A stretch of 64,000 bases of DNA from Serinicoccus marinus DSM 15273. GTDB taxonomy: Bacteria; Actinomycetota; Actinomycetes; Actinomycetales; Dermatophilaceae. The position numbers and the translations under genes were made by a program. Under the pieces are notes generated by a model that did no database searches, was not told the origin of the DNA, and was given only the letters and a program-made list of their open reading frames with translations. The stretch spans positions 1,178,001-1,242,000 of the forward strand of contig NZ_CP043808.1 of the NCBI RefSeq assembly GCF_008386315.1, in the 5' to 3' direction. Shown piece by piece: positions 37,761-46,398 of the stretch; position 1 is the first letter of the stretch, and every line of letters starts with the position of its first letter.

Positions 37761-38272
37761 GGCCCGTCATCGACGCCTCGGGCTACAGCCACCGGGTGCC
37801 GACGACGGACGTCTGGGACAGCCACGACTACACACAGGACCCCGAGCAGTTCGCCACCAACATGGCCGGGCTCGCGGAGGGCAGGCCGCACGACAACACC
37901 GGGGCCTGCGCCGAGGGGGCACCCGGTTACTCGCTGCCGTATGCCGGGCAGCCGTACTTCTGCAGCGAGTACGGCGGGATCTGGTGGGTGCCCGAGGCGG
38001 CGCGCTCCGACGCGGACGCGACCCAGGACGCGGGCGAGTCGTGGGGCTACGGCGACCGGGTCCGCGACGAGGAGGAGTTCTACGCCCGGGTCGAGGGACT
38101 GACCCGGGTGCTGGACCAGGACCCGCTGATGTTCGGCTACTGCTACACCCAGCTCACCGACGTCTTCCAGGAGAAGAACGGCATCTACGGCTTCGACCGG
38201 TCGGTGAAGTTCGACCTCACCCGCATCCGCGCGGTCTTCGGAGCCGTGGCGGCCTATGAGCAGGAGGGCTGA
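37751..38272 (+). pseudogene. glycoside hydrolase family 2, C-terminal remnant
   Basis: Reads D-R-T-R-P-V-I-D-A-S-G-Y-S-H, V-W-D-S-H-D-Y-T-Q-D-P, F-C-S-E-Y-G-G-I-W-W and a C-terminus with Y-C-Y-T-Q-L-T-D-V-F-Q-E-K-N-G-I-Y, which is the end of a GH2 beta-galactosidase/glucuronidase-like enzyme. The S-E-Y-G-G segment carries the Glu that acts as nucleophile in GH2. About 170 residues remain of a usual 600 or more. No start codon in a sensible place. Confidence 0.68.
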
Positions 38273-38286
38273 CTAGGCTGACCGCC

Positions 38287-38853
38287 GTGGGAGAGCAGCT
38301 GGCAGTTGCGGTCACCGGGGCACCCGGCGCAGGGAAGACCTCGACCGGTCAGGAGCTGGCCCGGGTGCTCGGCGCGGCGCTGCTGGACCTCGACACGGTC
38401 ACGAACCCGCTCGTCGACCTGCTCGTGGCCTCGCTCGGGGGCCAGGGGTATGACGACCCGCAGGTCGCGCCGCAGGTGCGCCGGGCGAGGTACGCCTGCC
38501 TGGTGGGCGCGGCCCAGGACTGCCTGCGCGCCGGCACGCCGGTGGTGCTCGTGGCGCCGTTCACGGCCGAGCGGGCGGACCCGCAGGCGTGGGCCGGGCT
38601 GGCCCGGACGCTGACCGCGGCCGGGGGTGAGCCGTGGCTGGCCTGGCTGGAGATCTCCGCCGGTCGGCTCGGGGAACGGCTACGGGAGCGGGGGGCACCG
38701 CGGGACCACGCCAAGCTGGCGGACCTCGACGGCTACCTCGCCGGGGTGGACCTCGCCCCGCCGAGCGCGCCGCACCTCGCGGTGGACGCCACGCTATCCC
38801 CGCGGGAGCAGGCGCGGGCCTTGCACCGTCGGCTGGTGCCGGCGCCGCGCTGA
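38287..38853 (+). CDS. P-loop NTPase / gluconokinase-like kinase
   Basis: 188 residues. Walker A G-A-P-G-A-G-K-T-S (about residues 11-19), an Asp-rich substrate loop (L-L-D-L-D-T-V-T, about 32-39) and a lid-type R-E-R-G-A-P-R-D-H-A-K segment (about 137-147), as in small-molecule kinases such as shikimate or gluconate kinase. GTG start 14 bp after the GH2 remnant. Position just upstream of a sugar operon fits a sugar kinase, but an AAA-type ATPase of other function is possible. Confidence 0.68.
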   Translation: MGEQLAVAVTGAPGAGKTSTGQELARVLGAALLDLDTVTNPLVDLLVASLGGQGYDDPQVAPQVRRARYACLVGAAQDCLRAGTPVVLVAPFTAERADPQAWAGLARTLTAAGGEPWLAWLEISAGRLGERLRERGAPRDHAKLADLDGYLAGVDLAPPSAPHLAVDATLSPREQARALHRRLVPAPR

Positions 38854-38929
38854 GAGAGCGGGGAAGGCGTCCTCGCACCCCCTGCGGGTCGCGTGCTCAC
38901 GCGCGTCCGAAATTCGTCGGACCGACCCG

Positions 38930-38979
38930 TTGACAACGGTGTCATCTGCGAGGCAGACTCCTCCTGTCAGCAGATGACA
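38930..38979. promoter_or_regulatory. promoter with operator-like inverted repeats before LacI gene
   Basis: TTGACA (38930-38935) is a perfect -35. It overlaps TGACA-ACGG-TGTCA (38931-38944), an inverted repeat. A second pair, TGTCATCTGC (38940-38949) and GCAGATGACA (38970-38979), flanks the expected -10 region. The lacI-like gene starts at 39071, so repression by its own product is likely. The rest of the 217-bp gap holds nothing else that I can see. Confidence 0.6.
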
Positions 38980-39070
38980 ACGATGGACAACGACGACCGG
39001 AGGACTCCATGGTGGAGCGAGCGCACACGCTGCGGCGTGCTGGTGCACCCGGTCCTCGGGGAGGCCGTCG

Positions 39071-40129
39071 ATGACCTCCCTCACCCCCCGTCGGCGGGTC
39101 CCCGGCCCCACCCTCCGTGACGTCGCCGCGCTGGCCGGCGTCAGCCTCAAGACCGCCTCGCGGGTGCTCAACGACGGGCCGAACGTGTCCAGCGCCACCC
39201 GGCAGGCGGTCCAGGAGGCGATGGAGTCGCTCGCCTACGAGCCGGACCCGGCGGCCCGCTCGCTGCGCGCGGGGCACGACCGCACCGTCGGCGTCGTGGT
39301 CGACAGCGTCGGCGACATCTTCTTCTCCGAGCTGGCCGCGACCCTGGAGTCGGTGCTGGACGCCGCCGGCTACAGCTGCCTGCTCGCCTCCAGCAACCGC
39401 CAGGAGGGCCGGGAGCGCGACATCGTCCGCAGCCTCGTGCGCCGACGCTGCGCCGGCGTCATCGTCGCGCCGACCACCCCCGTCTCGATCTCGGCCGCGG
39501 ACCTGGCCGGCACCCCGGTCGTCTTCGTGGACCGCGTCGGCCACGTCGAGGGGGCCGCCTCGGTGGTCTCCGACGACCCCGGCATGGCCTTCGAGGCCAC
39601 CCGACACCTGCTGGCGCACGGCCACCGCCGGGTGGCCCTGCTCAGCGACTCGCTCGACCTGCCCACCACCCGGGGGCGGCAGGAGGGATACCGCCGGGCG
39701 CTGACCGAGGCCGGCGTCGAGGTGGCCCCCGAGCTGATGCGCATGGAGTGCGACGACGAGAGCTCGGCGATGCGTCAGGTGCGCGAGGTGCTGGACCTCG
39801 CCGACCCGGCCACGGCGATCTTCTCCTGCAGCTCGCGGCTCTCCCTCGGGGTGGTGCCCGCCCTGCACCAGTTCGGCCGCACCGACGTGGCCCTCGTGTC
39901 CTTCGGGGACTTCACCATGGCGGACAGCGTGCAGCCCGCGGTGACCGTGGTCGACCACTCCGCCCGGCGGATCGCGCAGACGGCGGCGGAGGCCCTGCTG
40001 GCCCACCTGCCGCCGCACGACCCCACCCACGGCCCGACCGGGGTCATCGAGGTGCCGGCCCGACTCATCCCCCGTGGGACCGGCGAGATCGCCGCACCTC
40101 CCACCCCCCAGCAGATGTCCCGAGCCTGA
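39071..40129 (+). CDS. LacI family transcriptional regulator
   Basis: 352 residues. N-terminal helix-turn-helix and hinge: T-L-R-D-V-A-A-L-A-G-V-S (about 14-25), K-T-A-S-R-V-L-N (about 27-34) and Y-E-P-D-P-A-A-R-S-L (about 56-65). The rest is the periplasmic-binding-protein-like effector domain. ATG 39071 follows GGGGAGG. First gene of the sugar cluster that runs to 48331, and followed in 9 bp by a leader ORF, so it is probably transcribed with the operon it controls. Effector is presumably the imported sugar or a phosphorylated intermediate. Confidence 0.93.
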   Translation: MTSLTPRRRVPGPTLRDVAALAGVSLKTASRVLNDGPNVSSATRQAVQEAMESLAYEPDPAARSLRAGHDRTVGVVVDSVGDIFFSELAATLESVLDAAGYSCLLASSNRQEGRERDIVRSLVRRRCAGVIVAPTTPVSISAADLAGTPVVFVDRVGHVEGAASVVSDDPGMAFEATRHLLAHGHRRVALLSDSLDLPTTRGRQEGYRRALTEAGVEVAPELMRMECDDESSAMRQVREVLDLADPATAIFSCSSRLSLGVVPALHQFGRTDVALVSFGDFTMADSVQPAVTVVDHSARRIAQTAAEALLAHLPPHDPTHGPTGVIEVPARLIPRGTGEIAAPPTPQQMSRA

Positions 40130-40138
40130 AGGAGGCAC

Positions 40139-40204
40139 ATGTTCACCGCGACGACGGGGTGCGACATCCCCGAGGACCACCCCAGGAAGGAGCAGCCCCG
40201 ATGA
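40139..40204 (+). CDS. 21-codon leader ORF before the ABC ATPase gene
   Basis: ATG 40139 has a near-ideal ribosome site (AAGGAGG) and codes for 21 residues (M-F-T-A-T-T-G-C-D-I-P-E-D-H-P, then R-K-E-Q-P-R). Its TGA overlaps the ATG of the ATPase gene (ATGA at 40201-40204), whose own ribosome site lies inside the leader. The arrangement suggests translational coupling; the peptide may have no role of its own. No run of one codon that would suggest classical attenuation. Confidence 0.45.
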   Translation: MFTATTGCDIPEDHPRKEQPR

Positions 40205-40968
40205 GCACCGACGCGATCTACGAGGCGCGCGGCATCGTCCGCCGGTTCGGCGCCGTGCAGGCGCTGGACGGCGCCGACTTCGACGTCCGTCCCGGTGAGG
40301 TCTCCGCGCTCATCGGCGACAACGGCGCCGGCAAGTCCACGCTCGTGCGGATCCTGTCCGGTGCGGACGCCCCGGACGGGGGGACCATCTCCTTCCAGGG
40401 CCGCGAGCTCACCCTCACCAGCCCGACGGACGCCCGCGACCTGGGGATCGAGACGGTCTTCCAGGACCTCGCGCTGGCCAACCACCTCGACCCCATCCAG
40501 AACATGTACCTCGGCCGCGAGCTCATGCGGCCCGGGCTGCTGGGCCGGCTCGGCTTCATGCAGCGCGCCGAGATGCGCCGGCGCGGCGCCGAGGCCTTCG
40601 ACAGCCTCGGGGCGACCGTCCGTGACTACGAGGGAGCGGTCAGCGGCATGTCCGGCGGCCAGCGCCAGGCCATCGCGGTCGCCCGCGCGGCCACCTGGGC
40701 CGACAAGGTCATCTTCCTCGACGAGCCGACCGCCGCGCTCGGCGTCGTGCAGACCAAGGGGGTGCTCGACCTCATCCGCCGGATCCGCGACCAGGGGCTG
40801 GGCGTCGTCTACATCAGCCACTCCATGCCCGAGGTCCTCGAGGTCTCGGACCGGGTGCACGTCATGCGCCAGGGCCGTCGCGTCGCGGTCTACGACGCCA
40901 AGTCCTCCAGCGTCGAGGAGCTCGTCGGCGCGATGACCGGAGCACTCGAGACCAGGGAGGCCTCATGA
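40201..40968 (+). CDS. sugar ABC transporter ATP-binding protein, single-domain RbsA/FrcA type
   Basis: 255-residue ATPase powering sugar import. Walker A G-D-N-G-A-G-K-S-T (about 38-46), signature M-S-G-G-Q-R-Q-A (about 148-155), Walker B V-I-F-L-D-E-P-T (about 168-175) and the His switch Y-I-S-H-S (about 202). One ABC domain only, as in FrcA, so it would act as a homodimer and not like the duplicated RbsA. Starts inside the leader ORF and overlaps the permease by 4 nt. Confidence 0.92.
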   Translation: MSTDAIYEARGIVRRFGAVQALDGADFDVRPGEVSALIGDNGAGKSTLVRILSGADAPDGGTISFQGRELTLTSPTDARDLGIETVFQDLALANHLDPIQNMYLGRELMRPGLLGRLGFMQRAEMRRRGAEAFDSLGATVRDYEGAVSGMSGGQRQAIAVARAATWADKVIFLDEPTAALGVVQTKGVLDLIRRIRDQGLGVVYISHSMPEVLEVSDRVHVMRQGRRVAVYDAKSSSVEELVGAMTGALETREAS

Positions 40969-42071
40969 GCAACGCCACGCACACCAAGGACGACGTGGCC
41001 GCCGCGCCCGAGACCGAGGACGCCGCCCCCCGCACCTCGGTCGGGGAGCACCTGCGCCGCCGGGTGCAGGCGCAGGCCCTGCAGATCGTGCTCGTCTGGC
41101 TGGTCATCTGCGCGATCTTCAGCACCCTGGCCCCGACGGCCTTCCTCGACGTCACCAACTTCCGCAACATCGCGGTCAGCGTCGCCATCCTGGCCGTGCT
41201 GGGCGTGGGGACGACGTTCATCATCGTCACCGGCGGCATCGACCTCTCCATGGGGTCGATCCTGGTCTTCAGCGGGGTGGTCTCGTCGCTGACGATGGAG
41301 CGCCTCGGGGACGGCCAGGGCTGGGGTGTGGCGCTCGTCGGCATCCTGGTGGCGCTGGGCTGCGGGCTGGCCTGGGGCCTGGTCAACGGCTTCTTCGTCG
41401 CCAAGGCCAAGGTCCCGCCCATGATCGTCACGCTCGGCACCTTCGGCGCCGCGCTGGGCCTGGCCCAGGTCTTCACCGGCGGCATCGACCGCCGCGCCGT
41501 CCCGGACGTCCTGGTCAACACCGTCGGCTTCGGGCAGGTGGCCGGGGTCCCCATCCTCGTGCTCGTGGCCGCGCTCGTCGTCGTGCTCGGCATCGTGCTG
41601 CTGCGCCGCACCAAGTTCGGGCTGCACACGAGCGCCGTCGGGTCCAACCCCGAGGCCTGCCGCCGGGTCGGCATCAACGTCGACCGGCAGCTCATCCGGG
41701 TGTATGCCTTCGCCGGGCTGCTGGCCGGGCTCGCCGGGATCCTCAACCTCACGTTCTTCCGGTCGACGACCATCGCCGGGCACAGCCTCACCAACCTGGA
41801 CGTCATCGCCGGCGTCGTCATCGGCGGGACCAGCCTCTTCGGAGGCATCGGGACCGTCTTCGGCACGGTGGTCGGCCTGCTCATCCCGGCCACGCTGCGC
41901 AACGGCTTCGTCATCCTCGGGGTGGCGCCGTACTGGCAGCAGGTCGTGGTCGGGGCCTTCCTCATCGGCGCCGTCTACTTCGACCAGGTCCGCCGCGCGT
42001 CCGCGACCCGCGGCCGCCCCCGCAGCTCTCTGTTCTCCCGCATCTTCACCCACCACCGAAAGGACTCCTGA
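40965..42071 (+). CDS. sugar ABC transporter permease, RbsC/FrcC type
   Basis: 368 residues with about nine to ten membrane helices and the branched-type permease signature (G-G-I-D-L-S-M-G near residues 88-95; A-V-G-S-N-P-E-A near 225). A charged N-terminal extension of about 35 residues precedes the first helix. ATG overlaps the ATPase stop; its TGA overlaps the next ATG (TGATG). Works with the flanking ATPase and binding protein. Confidence 0.92.
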   Translation: MSNATHTKDDVAAAPETEDAAPRTSVGEHLRRRVQAQALQIVLVWLVICAIFSTLAPTAFLDVTNFRNIAVSVAILAVLGVGTTFIIVTGGIDLSMGSILVFSGVVSSLTMERLGDGQGWGVALVGILVALGCGLAWGLVNGFFVAKAKVPPMIVTLGTFGAALGLAQVFTGGIDRRAVPDVLVNTVGFGQVAGVPILVLVAALVVVLGIVLLRRTKFGLHTSAVGSNPEACRRVGINVDRQLIRVYAFAGLLAGLAGILNLTFFRSTTIAGHSLTNLDVIAGVVIGGTSLFGGIGTVFGTVVGLLIPATLRNGFVILGVAPYWQQVVVGAFLIGAVYFDQVRRASATRGRPRSSLFSRIFTHHRKDS

Positions 42072-43075
42072 TGCGACTCCACCGATCCATGACGATCCTC
42101 GCCGCCGCTCTCGCCACCACGGGGCTGGCCGCCTGCGGAGGCGGTGACGCCGACAGCGGCGACGGCGCCGACGGCACCCAGGCCGAGGGTGGCTCCTCCG
42201 GCACCCCGCAGGTCGCCTTCATCCAGGGCGTCATCGGCGACAACTTCTACATCTCCATGGAGTGCGGCGTGCGCGCCGCGGCCGAGGAGCTGGGCGCCGA
42301 GGTGTCCGTCCAGGGCCCGCAGCGCTGGGACCCGGCGCTGCAGCAGCCGATCGTGACCTCGGTCGCGGCCAGCGACCCGGACGCCATCCTCATCGCCCCG
42401 AACGACGTGACCGCGCTGCAGCGGCCCCTCGAGGATGCCGCCGAGAACAGCGAGGTCGTCCTGGTGGACACCACGGTGGAGGACCCCTCCTTCGCGGTCT
42501 CCGAGATCGCCTCGGACAACGTCGGCGGCGGCGCCGCGGCCTTCGAGGCCATCCAGGAGCTGGCCCCCGACGGCGGCAAGGTGCTCGTCATCGACAACCA
42601 GCCGGGCATCTCGACCTCCGACGACCGGGTTCAGGGCTTCGAGGAGGCCGTGGCGCAGGACGACTCCTTCGAGTACGTCGGTGTGGAGTACGCCCAGAAC
42701 CAGCCGGCCCGGGCGGCCTCCATCGTCACCTCGGCGCTGCAGCGCGACCCCGACCTGGTGGCGATCTTCGCGACCAACATCTTCAGCGCCGAGGGTGCTG
42801 CCACCGGCATCGAGCAGGCGGGTGTCTCCGGTGAGGTGCAGGTGGTCGGCTTCGACGCCGGCCCCGCCCAGGTCGAGGCCCTCGAGGACGGCACCGTGCA
42901 GGCCATCATCGCCCAGCAGCCCTACGAGATCGGCTACCAGGGCGTCGAGCAGGCCCTCATGGCGCTCGAGGGCGAGGAGACCGAGGCCCAGATCCAGACG
43001 GGCTTCACCATCGTCACCGCCGACACCCTGGACAGCGAGGAGGGCCAGGCGGCCCTCTACGCCTCCGAGTGCTGA
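42071..43075 (+). CDS. sugar-binding lipoprotein of ABC importer, RbsB type
   Basis: 334 residues. Lipoprotein signal with lipobox L-A-A-C (about 19-22), Gly/Asp-rich linker (about 23-44), then a type I periplasmic binding fold (peripla_BP_4) with D-N-F-Y-I-S-M (about 56) and V-G-F-D-A-G-P (about 257). The central substrate loop carries aromatic and acidic residues typical of aldose or polyol binders. Shares one base with the permease stop. A strong hairpin follows, which could keep the level of this mRNA part high. Confidence 0.92.
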   Translation: MRLHRSMTILAAALATTGLAACGGGDADSGDGADGTQAEGGSSGTPQVAFIQGVIGDNFYISMECGVRAAAEELGAEVSVQGPQRWDPALQQPIVTSVAASDPDAILIAPNDVTALQRPLEDAAENSEVVLVDTTVEDPSFAVSEIASDNVGGGAAAFEAIQELAPDGGKVLVIDNQPGISTSDDRVQGFEEAVAQDDSFEYVGVEYAQNQPARAASIVTSALQRDPDLVAIFATNIFSAEGAATGIEQAGVSGEVQVVGFDAGPAQVEALEDGTVQAIIAQQPYEIGYQGVEQALMALEGEETEAQIQTGFTIVTADTLDSEEGQAALYASEC

Positions 43076-43092
43076 CCCGGCGCTGACCCCCG

Positions 43093-43129
43093 GTCGTGGT
43101 GCCCCGGCCCTGGAACGGGGCACCACGAC
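43093..43129 (+). terminator. 13-bp perfect hairpin between importer and kinase genes
   Basis: GTCGTGGTGCCCC (43093-43105) pairs with GGGGCACCACGAC (43117-43129) around an 11-nt loop, 17 bp after the binding-protein stop. With the kinase starting 98 bp later, it may be a partial terminator or an mRNA-stabilising end that raises binding protein over enzymes. Confidence 0.65.
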
Positions 43130-43226
43130 CCGGCGCCGGCCGCGACCCGGCGCCGGGCACCGACCACACCGACCATCCCGACCCCCGCGGCAGATCCGCG
43201 GGAGCACCACGCAGAGAAGGAGCGAC

Positions 43227-44660
43227 GTGCCGACACTGGTAGCCGGGCTCGACCTGGGCAGCACCCGGATTAAGCTGCTCGTCCTGGACGACCGGGGCGA
43301 GGAGGTCGCGCTGAGCCGTACCACCACCCCCTGGGAGGAGGACGAGGTCGGCGCCGTCGTCCTCACCGAGGACGCCCTGGTCGCGGCGGTGCACGAGGTG
43401 CTCGACGACGCGGCCCGCCAGCTCGCCACCCTCGGCGGCGGCGACGCCGGGGCCGCCGGGGCCTCCGGGCCGCCGTCCCGGGTCGAGGTCCTGTCGGTCA
43501 CCGGGATGGGGGAGTCCGGCTTCCTCCTGGGCCCCGACGACCGGGTGGTCGCCCCCGCCTTCGCGTGGTTCGACCGCACCGGCCAGGAGGCCGTCGAGGC
43601 GCTGCCGGCCGACCTCCGGACGCAGTTCCCGGGGCGCACCGGGCTCCCGTGGGGCGTGCAGGTCTCGGCTGCCAAGATCGCCCACCTGCGCGACCGTGGC
43701 GCACCGGTGGCGGACGCGCGCTGGCTGAGCCTGCCGGAGTTCGTCGTGCACGCCCTCGGCGGGCCGGTCGTCGCCGAGCGCTCGCTGGCGGCGCGTACCG
43801 GGCTGCTGGAGGTGGAAACGGGGCAGGTGTGGACCGAGCTGCTCGACCACCTCGGCGTCGGGCCGCACGTCGTCCCGCCGCTGGTTGACGCCGGGACCCC
43901 GGTGGGCCGTGCCGACGCCTCCCGGGCCCCGGCGGCCTTCGGCGAGGCCGAGCTCAGCGTCGCCGGGCACGACCACCTCGTCTCCAGCCGCGCGAGCGAG
44001 CACGGCCATGCGCACGGAGACGACCTCGAGCACGCAGCCTCCGCCGCGGCCCCGGACGCCACCCCCGCGCCGCCGGGCCGCTACCACGTCTCCCTCGGCA
44101 CCGCCGAGGTGCTCCTGCGGGTCATCGACACGCCCCTGACCTTCGAGGCCCGCAGCCGGCTGGGGGCATACCTCATCAACTGCGTCCCGCACGTCGTCCC
44201 CGGCCGCTGGGTGGTCGTGGCCGGCGTCAAGACCGGCCTGCTCATGCGGCGCACCCTGACGATGCTGGGGATGGTCGACGAGCCGTCGCACCGGGCCCTC
44301 GACGAGGCGGTGCTGGCCCTGCCGGCGGACGCCCCGTCCACCGGCATCACCGTCGCCGGTGCCCGCAACGACGACGGCGAGCTCGCGCTGCGGATCGGCA
44401 CCGACGAGGTGTCGCCGGCCCTGCTCATGCGGGCGGTGCTCGAGCACGGCAACGAGGAGATCGCGCGCCTCGTCGAGGTCCTGGACCGCGAGCTGCCGCC
44501 GGCCACCTCGGCCCTGCTCACCGGCGGCTGGACGTCCTGGGCCAGCGTCCGGGAGGCCCGGGGCCGGGTCCTGCCCCGCCTGGAGGTCTCCCACCGGTCC
44601 CAGGACACGGCCTACGGCGCCGCGGTCTCGGCCCTGTCCCTGCTCCCCGCACACCGCTGA
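43227..44660 (+). CDS. FGGY-family carbohydrate kinase
   Basis: 477 residues, phosphorylates a sugar or polyol. N-terminal ATPase motif G-L-D-L-G-S-T-R-I-K (about 7-16); G-M-G-E-S-G (about 93-98) is the substrate-domain loop; W-F-D-R-T (about 113) binds sugar; the C-terminal T-G-G-W-T-S-W-A (about 432-439) and Y-G-A-A (about 464) close the ATP site. A His/Asp-rich insert at about 258-285 is unusual for the family. GTG 43227 follows AAGGAG. Substrate would come from the Rbs-type importer, possibly after the AGE isomerase. Confidence 0.88.
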   Translation: MPTLVAGLDLGSTRIKLLVLDDRGEEVALSRTTTPWEEDEVGAVVLTEDALVAAVHEVLDDAARQLATLGGGDAGAAGASGPPSRVEVLSVTGMGESGFLLGPDDRVVAPAFAWFDRTGQEAVEALPADLRTQFPGRTGLPWGVQVSAAKIAHLRDRGAPVADARWLSLPEFVVHALGGPVVAERSLAARTGLLEVETGQVWTELLDHLGVGPHVVPPLVDAGTPVGRADASRAPAAFGEAELSVAGHDHLVSSRASEHGHAHGDDLEHAASAAAPDATPAPPGRYHVSLGTAEVLLRVIDTPLTFEARSRLGAYLINCVPHVVPGRWVVVAGVKTGLLMRRTLTMLGMVDEPSHRALDEAVLALPADAPSTGITVAGARNDDGELALRIGTDEVSPALLMRAVLEHGNEEIARLVEVLDRELPPATSALLTGGWTSWASVREARGRVLPRLEVSHRSQDTAYGAAVSALSLLPAHR

Positions 44661-44670
44661 GCCACGGCAC

Positions 44671-44714
44671 CCCCACCCCTGAACCGCACCGTCCCCACCC
44701 CCGAACCGCACCAC
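44671..44714. repeat. 22-bp tandem duplication before the aldolase gene
   Basis: Two adjacent 22-bp copies (44671-44692, 44693-44714) of a C-rich sequence with the core GAACCGCACC, in the 81-bp gap between kinase and aldolase genes. They differ at a few positions. No secondary structure is evident. Confidence 0.6.
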
Positions 44715-44741
44715 CCCCGCAACCCACGAGGAGCGATCCAC

Positions 44742-45670
44742 ATGAACACCCTGTCCACGCTCGAGCGCCGCGCGTTCTCCCGGCTCACCACCCCCGCCGG
44801 GCGGATGCTCGTCGTCGCCGCGGACCAGCGCAACGGGATGAAGGCCGTGATGAACGGTGCCGAGGGCCCGGAGGGCATCTCGGTCGAGGAGCTGGCCGAG
44901 GCCAAGTCCGACCTCGTCGCCCATCTGGGCAACCACGCCCCGGCCATCCTGCTCGACCCCGAGGTCGCACTGCCCAAGGTCGTCGACGAGGGCACCCTGG
45001 CGGCCGGTACCGCCCTCGTGGTCGGCATGGACGCCTCCGGCTTCGAGACCGTGGACGGGCTGCGCTACACCCGCTACGTGCCCGGCGTCACCGCCGCGAC
45101 GGTGCGCGAGCTCGGCGGGGACGCCGCTAAGATGCTGTGGTACCTGCGCCCCGACCAGCCGGCGTCGGTCGAGCGGGTGGCCGCCGAGATGGAGGCGCTC
45201 GTCGCGACTGCGAGGCGGCCGGCCTCCTGCTCATCGTCGAGATCCTCACCTACCGGCTCGAGGACGAGTCGCCGGAGGAGTATGCCGCGCGCATCGGCCA
45301 GCTGGTCGTCGACTCCGCGCGGGTCTCGGTGGAGCACGGCGCCAAGGTGCTCAAGCTGGCCTACCCGGGCTCGGCGCAGGCCTGCGCCGAGGTGAGCGCG
45401 GCCGCCGGGGGCGTGCCCTGGGCCGTGCTGTCGGCGGGCGTGGACCACGCGACCTTCGTGGAGCAGGTGCGGACCGCCGTCGAGCACGGTGCCGCCGGCG
45501 CGATGGCCGGTCGCTCGCTGTGGAAGGACAGCCTCGCCATGACGGCGGGGGAGCGGGAGGAGCTGCTGAGCACCCGTGCCCAGCCGCGGCTGGCCGAGCT
45601 GTCCGCCACCATCGACGGAGCCGTCCGGGACGCCGCCAGCGCCCCGGGTGCCGTCGGGGTCCCCGCGTGA
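44742..45670 (+). pseudogene. class I aldolase (LacD/YihT-like), one base missing
   Basis: Full-length aldolase of the tagatose-bisphosphate/sulfofructose-phosphate (LacD/YihT-like) class when read across a single frame change near 45203. The first part (to about residue 155) has V-A-A-D-Q-R-N-G-M-K and A-I-L-L-D-P-E; the second, one base back, has L-L-I-V-E-I-L-T-Y-R, the Schiff-base Lys in K-V-L-K-L-A-Y-P and V-L-S-A-G-V-D. Adding one C in CTCGTCGCGAC restores about 309 residues. Everything else is conserved, so an assembly error is as likely as a real mutation. It would split a phosphorylated ketose into a triose phosphate and an aldehyde. ATG 44742 follows GAGGAG; the stop overlaps the SDR start. 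Confidence 0.78.
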
Positions 45671-46398
45671 GCGGGGGTCTGGACGGTCGGAGGGTCCTCG
45701 TCACGGGGGCCTCCGGCGGCATCGGCGCCGAGATCGTGCGCCACCTGGTGGCCGCCGGGGCGGACGTGGTCGCCGCGGCCCGGACGCAGGAGTCGCTCGC
45801 CGACCTCGTCGCCGAGACGGGGGTGCGCACCGTGCTCTTCGACCTCGCGTCCGAGGAGCAGATCGCGTCCGCCCTGGACGGCCTGGACCTGTGGGGCGTC
45901 GTCAACTGCGGCGGCTTCGGCGGCGAGATCGCGACGCCCACCGAGACCGACATCGAGGTCTTCGACCGGGCGATGGCGGTCAACGCGCGCGGCGCGCTGC
46001 TGGTCATCAAGCACGCCGCCCGCACCATGATCCGGCTGGGCGCCGGCGGCTCGATCGTCAACGTGTCCAGCCAGGCCTCGCTCGTGGCGCTGCCCAACCA
46101 CGTGTCCTACGGCTCGTCCAAGGCCGCGCTGGACAACATCACCCGGGTCAGCGCCCTGGAGCTCGGCCCGCACGGGATCCGGGTCAACAGCGTGCACCCG
46201 ACGGTCGTCATGACCGAGATGTCCGAGTTCTACTGGGGCCGCGAGGACGTCGGCCCGCCGTTCCTCGCGCAGATGCCGCTCGGGCGCTGGGCCACCCAGG
46301 CCGAGGTGGCGGCGCCCGTCGTGTTCCTCCTGGGTGAGGGTGCGTCGATGATCACCGGCGCCCACCTGCCCGTCGACGGGGGGTACACGTGCCGGTGA
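45667..46398 (+). CDS. SDR family oxidoreductase
   Basis: 243-residue short-chain dehydrogenase. T-G-A-S-G-G-I-G (about residues 13-20) binds the cofactor; A-A-R-T after strand 2 suggests NADP(H). The catalytic Ser is in N-V-S-S-Q (about 138) and Y-G-S-S-K (about 151-155) gives Tyr and Lys. The G-G-Y-T-C-R end is like L-xylulose reductase/DCXR relatives. GTG 45667 overlaps the aldolase stop. In this operon it could reduce the aldehyde released by the aldolase, or oxidise a polyol substrate. Confidence 0.9.
   Translation: MSGGLDGRRVLVTGASGGIGAEIVRHLVAAGADVVAAARTQESLADLVAETGVRTVLFDLASEEQIASALDGLDLWGVVNCGGFGGEIATPTETDIEVFDRAMAVNARGALLVIKHAARTMIRLGAGGSIVNVSSQASLVALPNHVSYGSSKAALDNITRVSALELGPHGIRVNSVHPTVVMTEMSEFYWGREDVGPPFLAQMPLGRWATQAEVAAPVVFLLGEGASMITGAHLPVDGGYTCR

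Noticed and set aside
38893..39120. Small plus-strand open frame before the LacI gene
   Set aside because: It covers the promoter and operator repeats, lacks a ribosome site and has no recognisable product.
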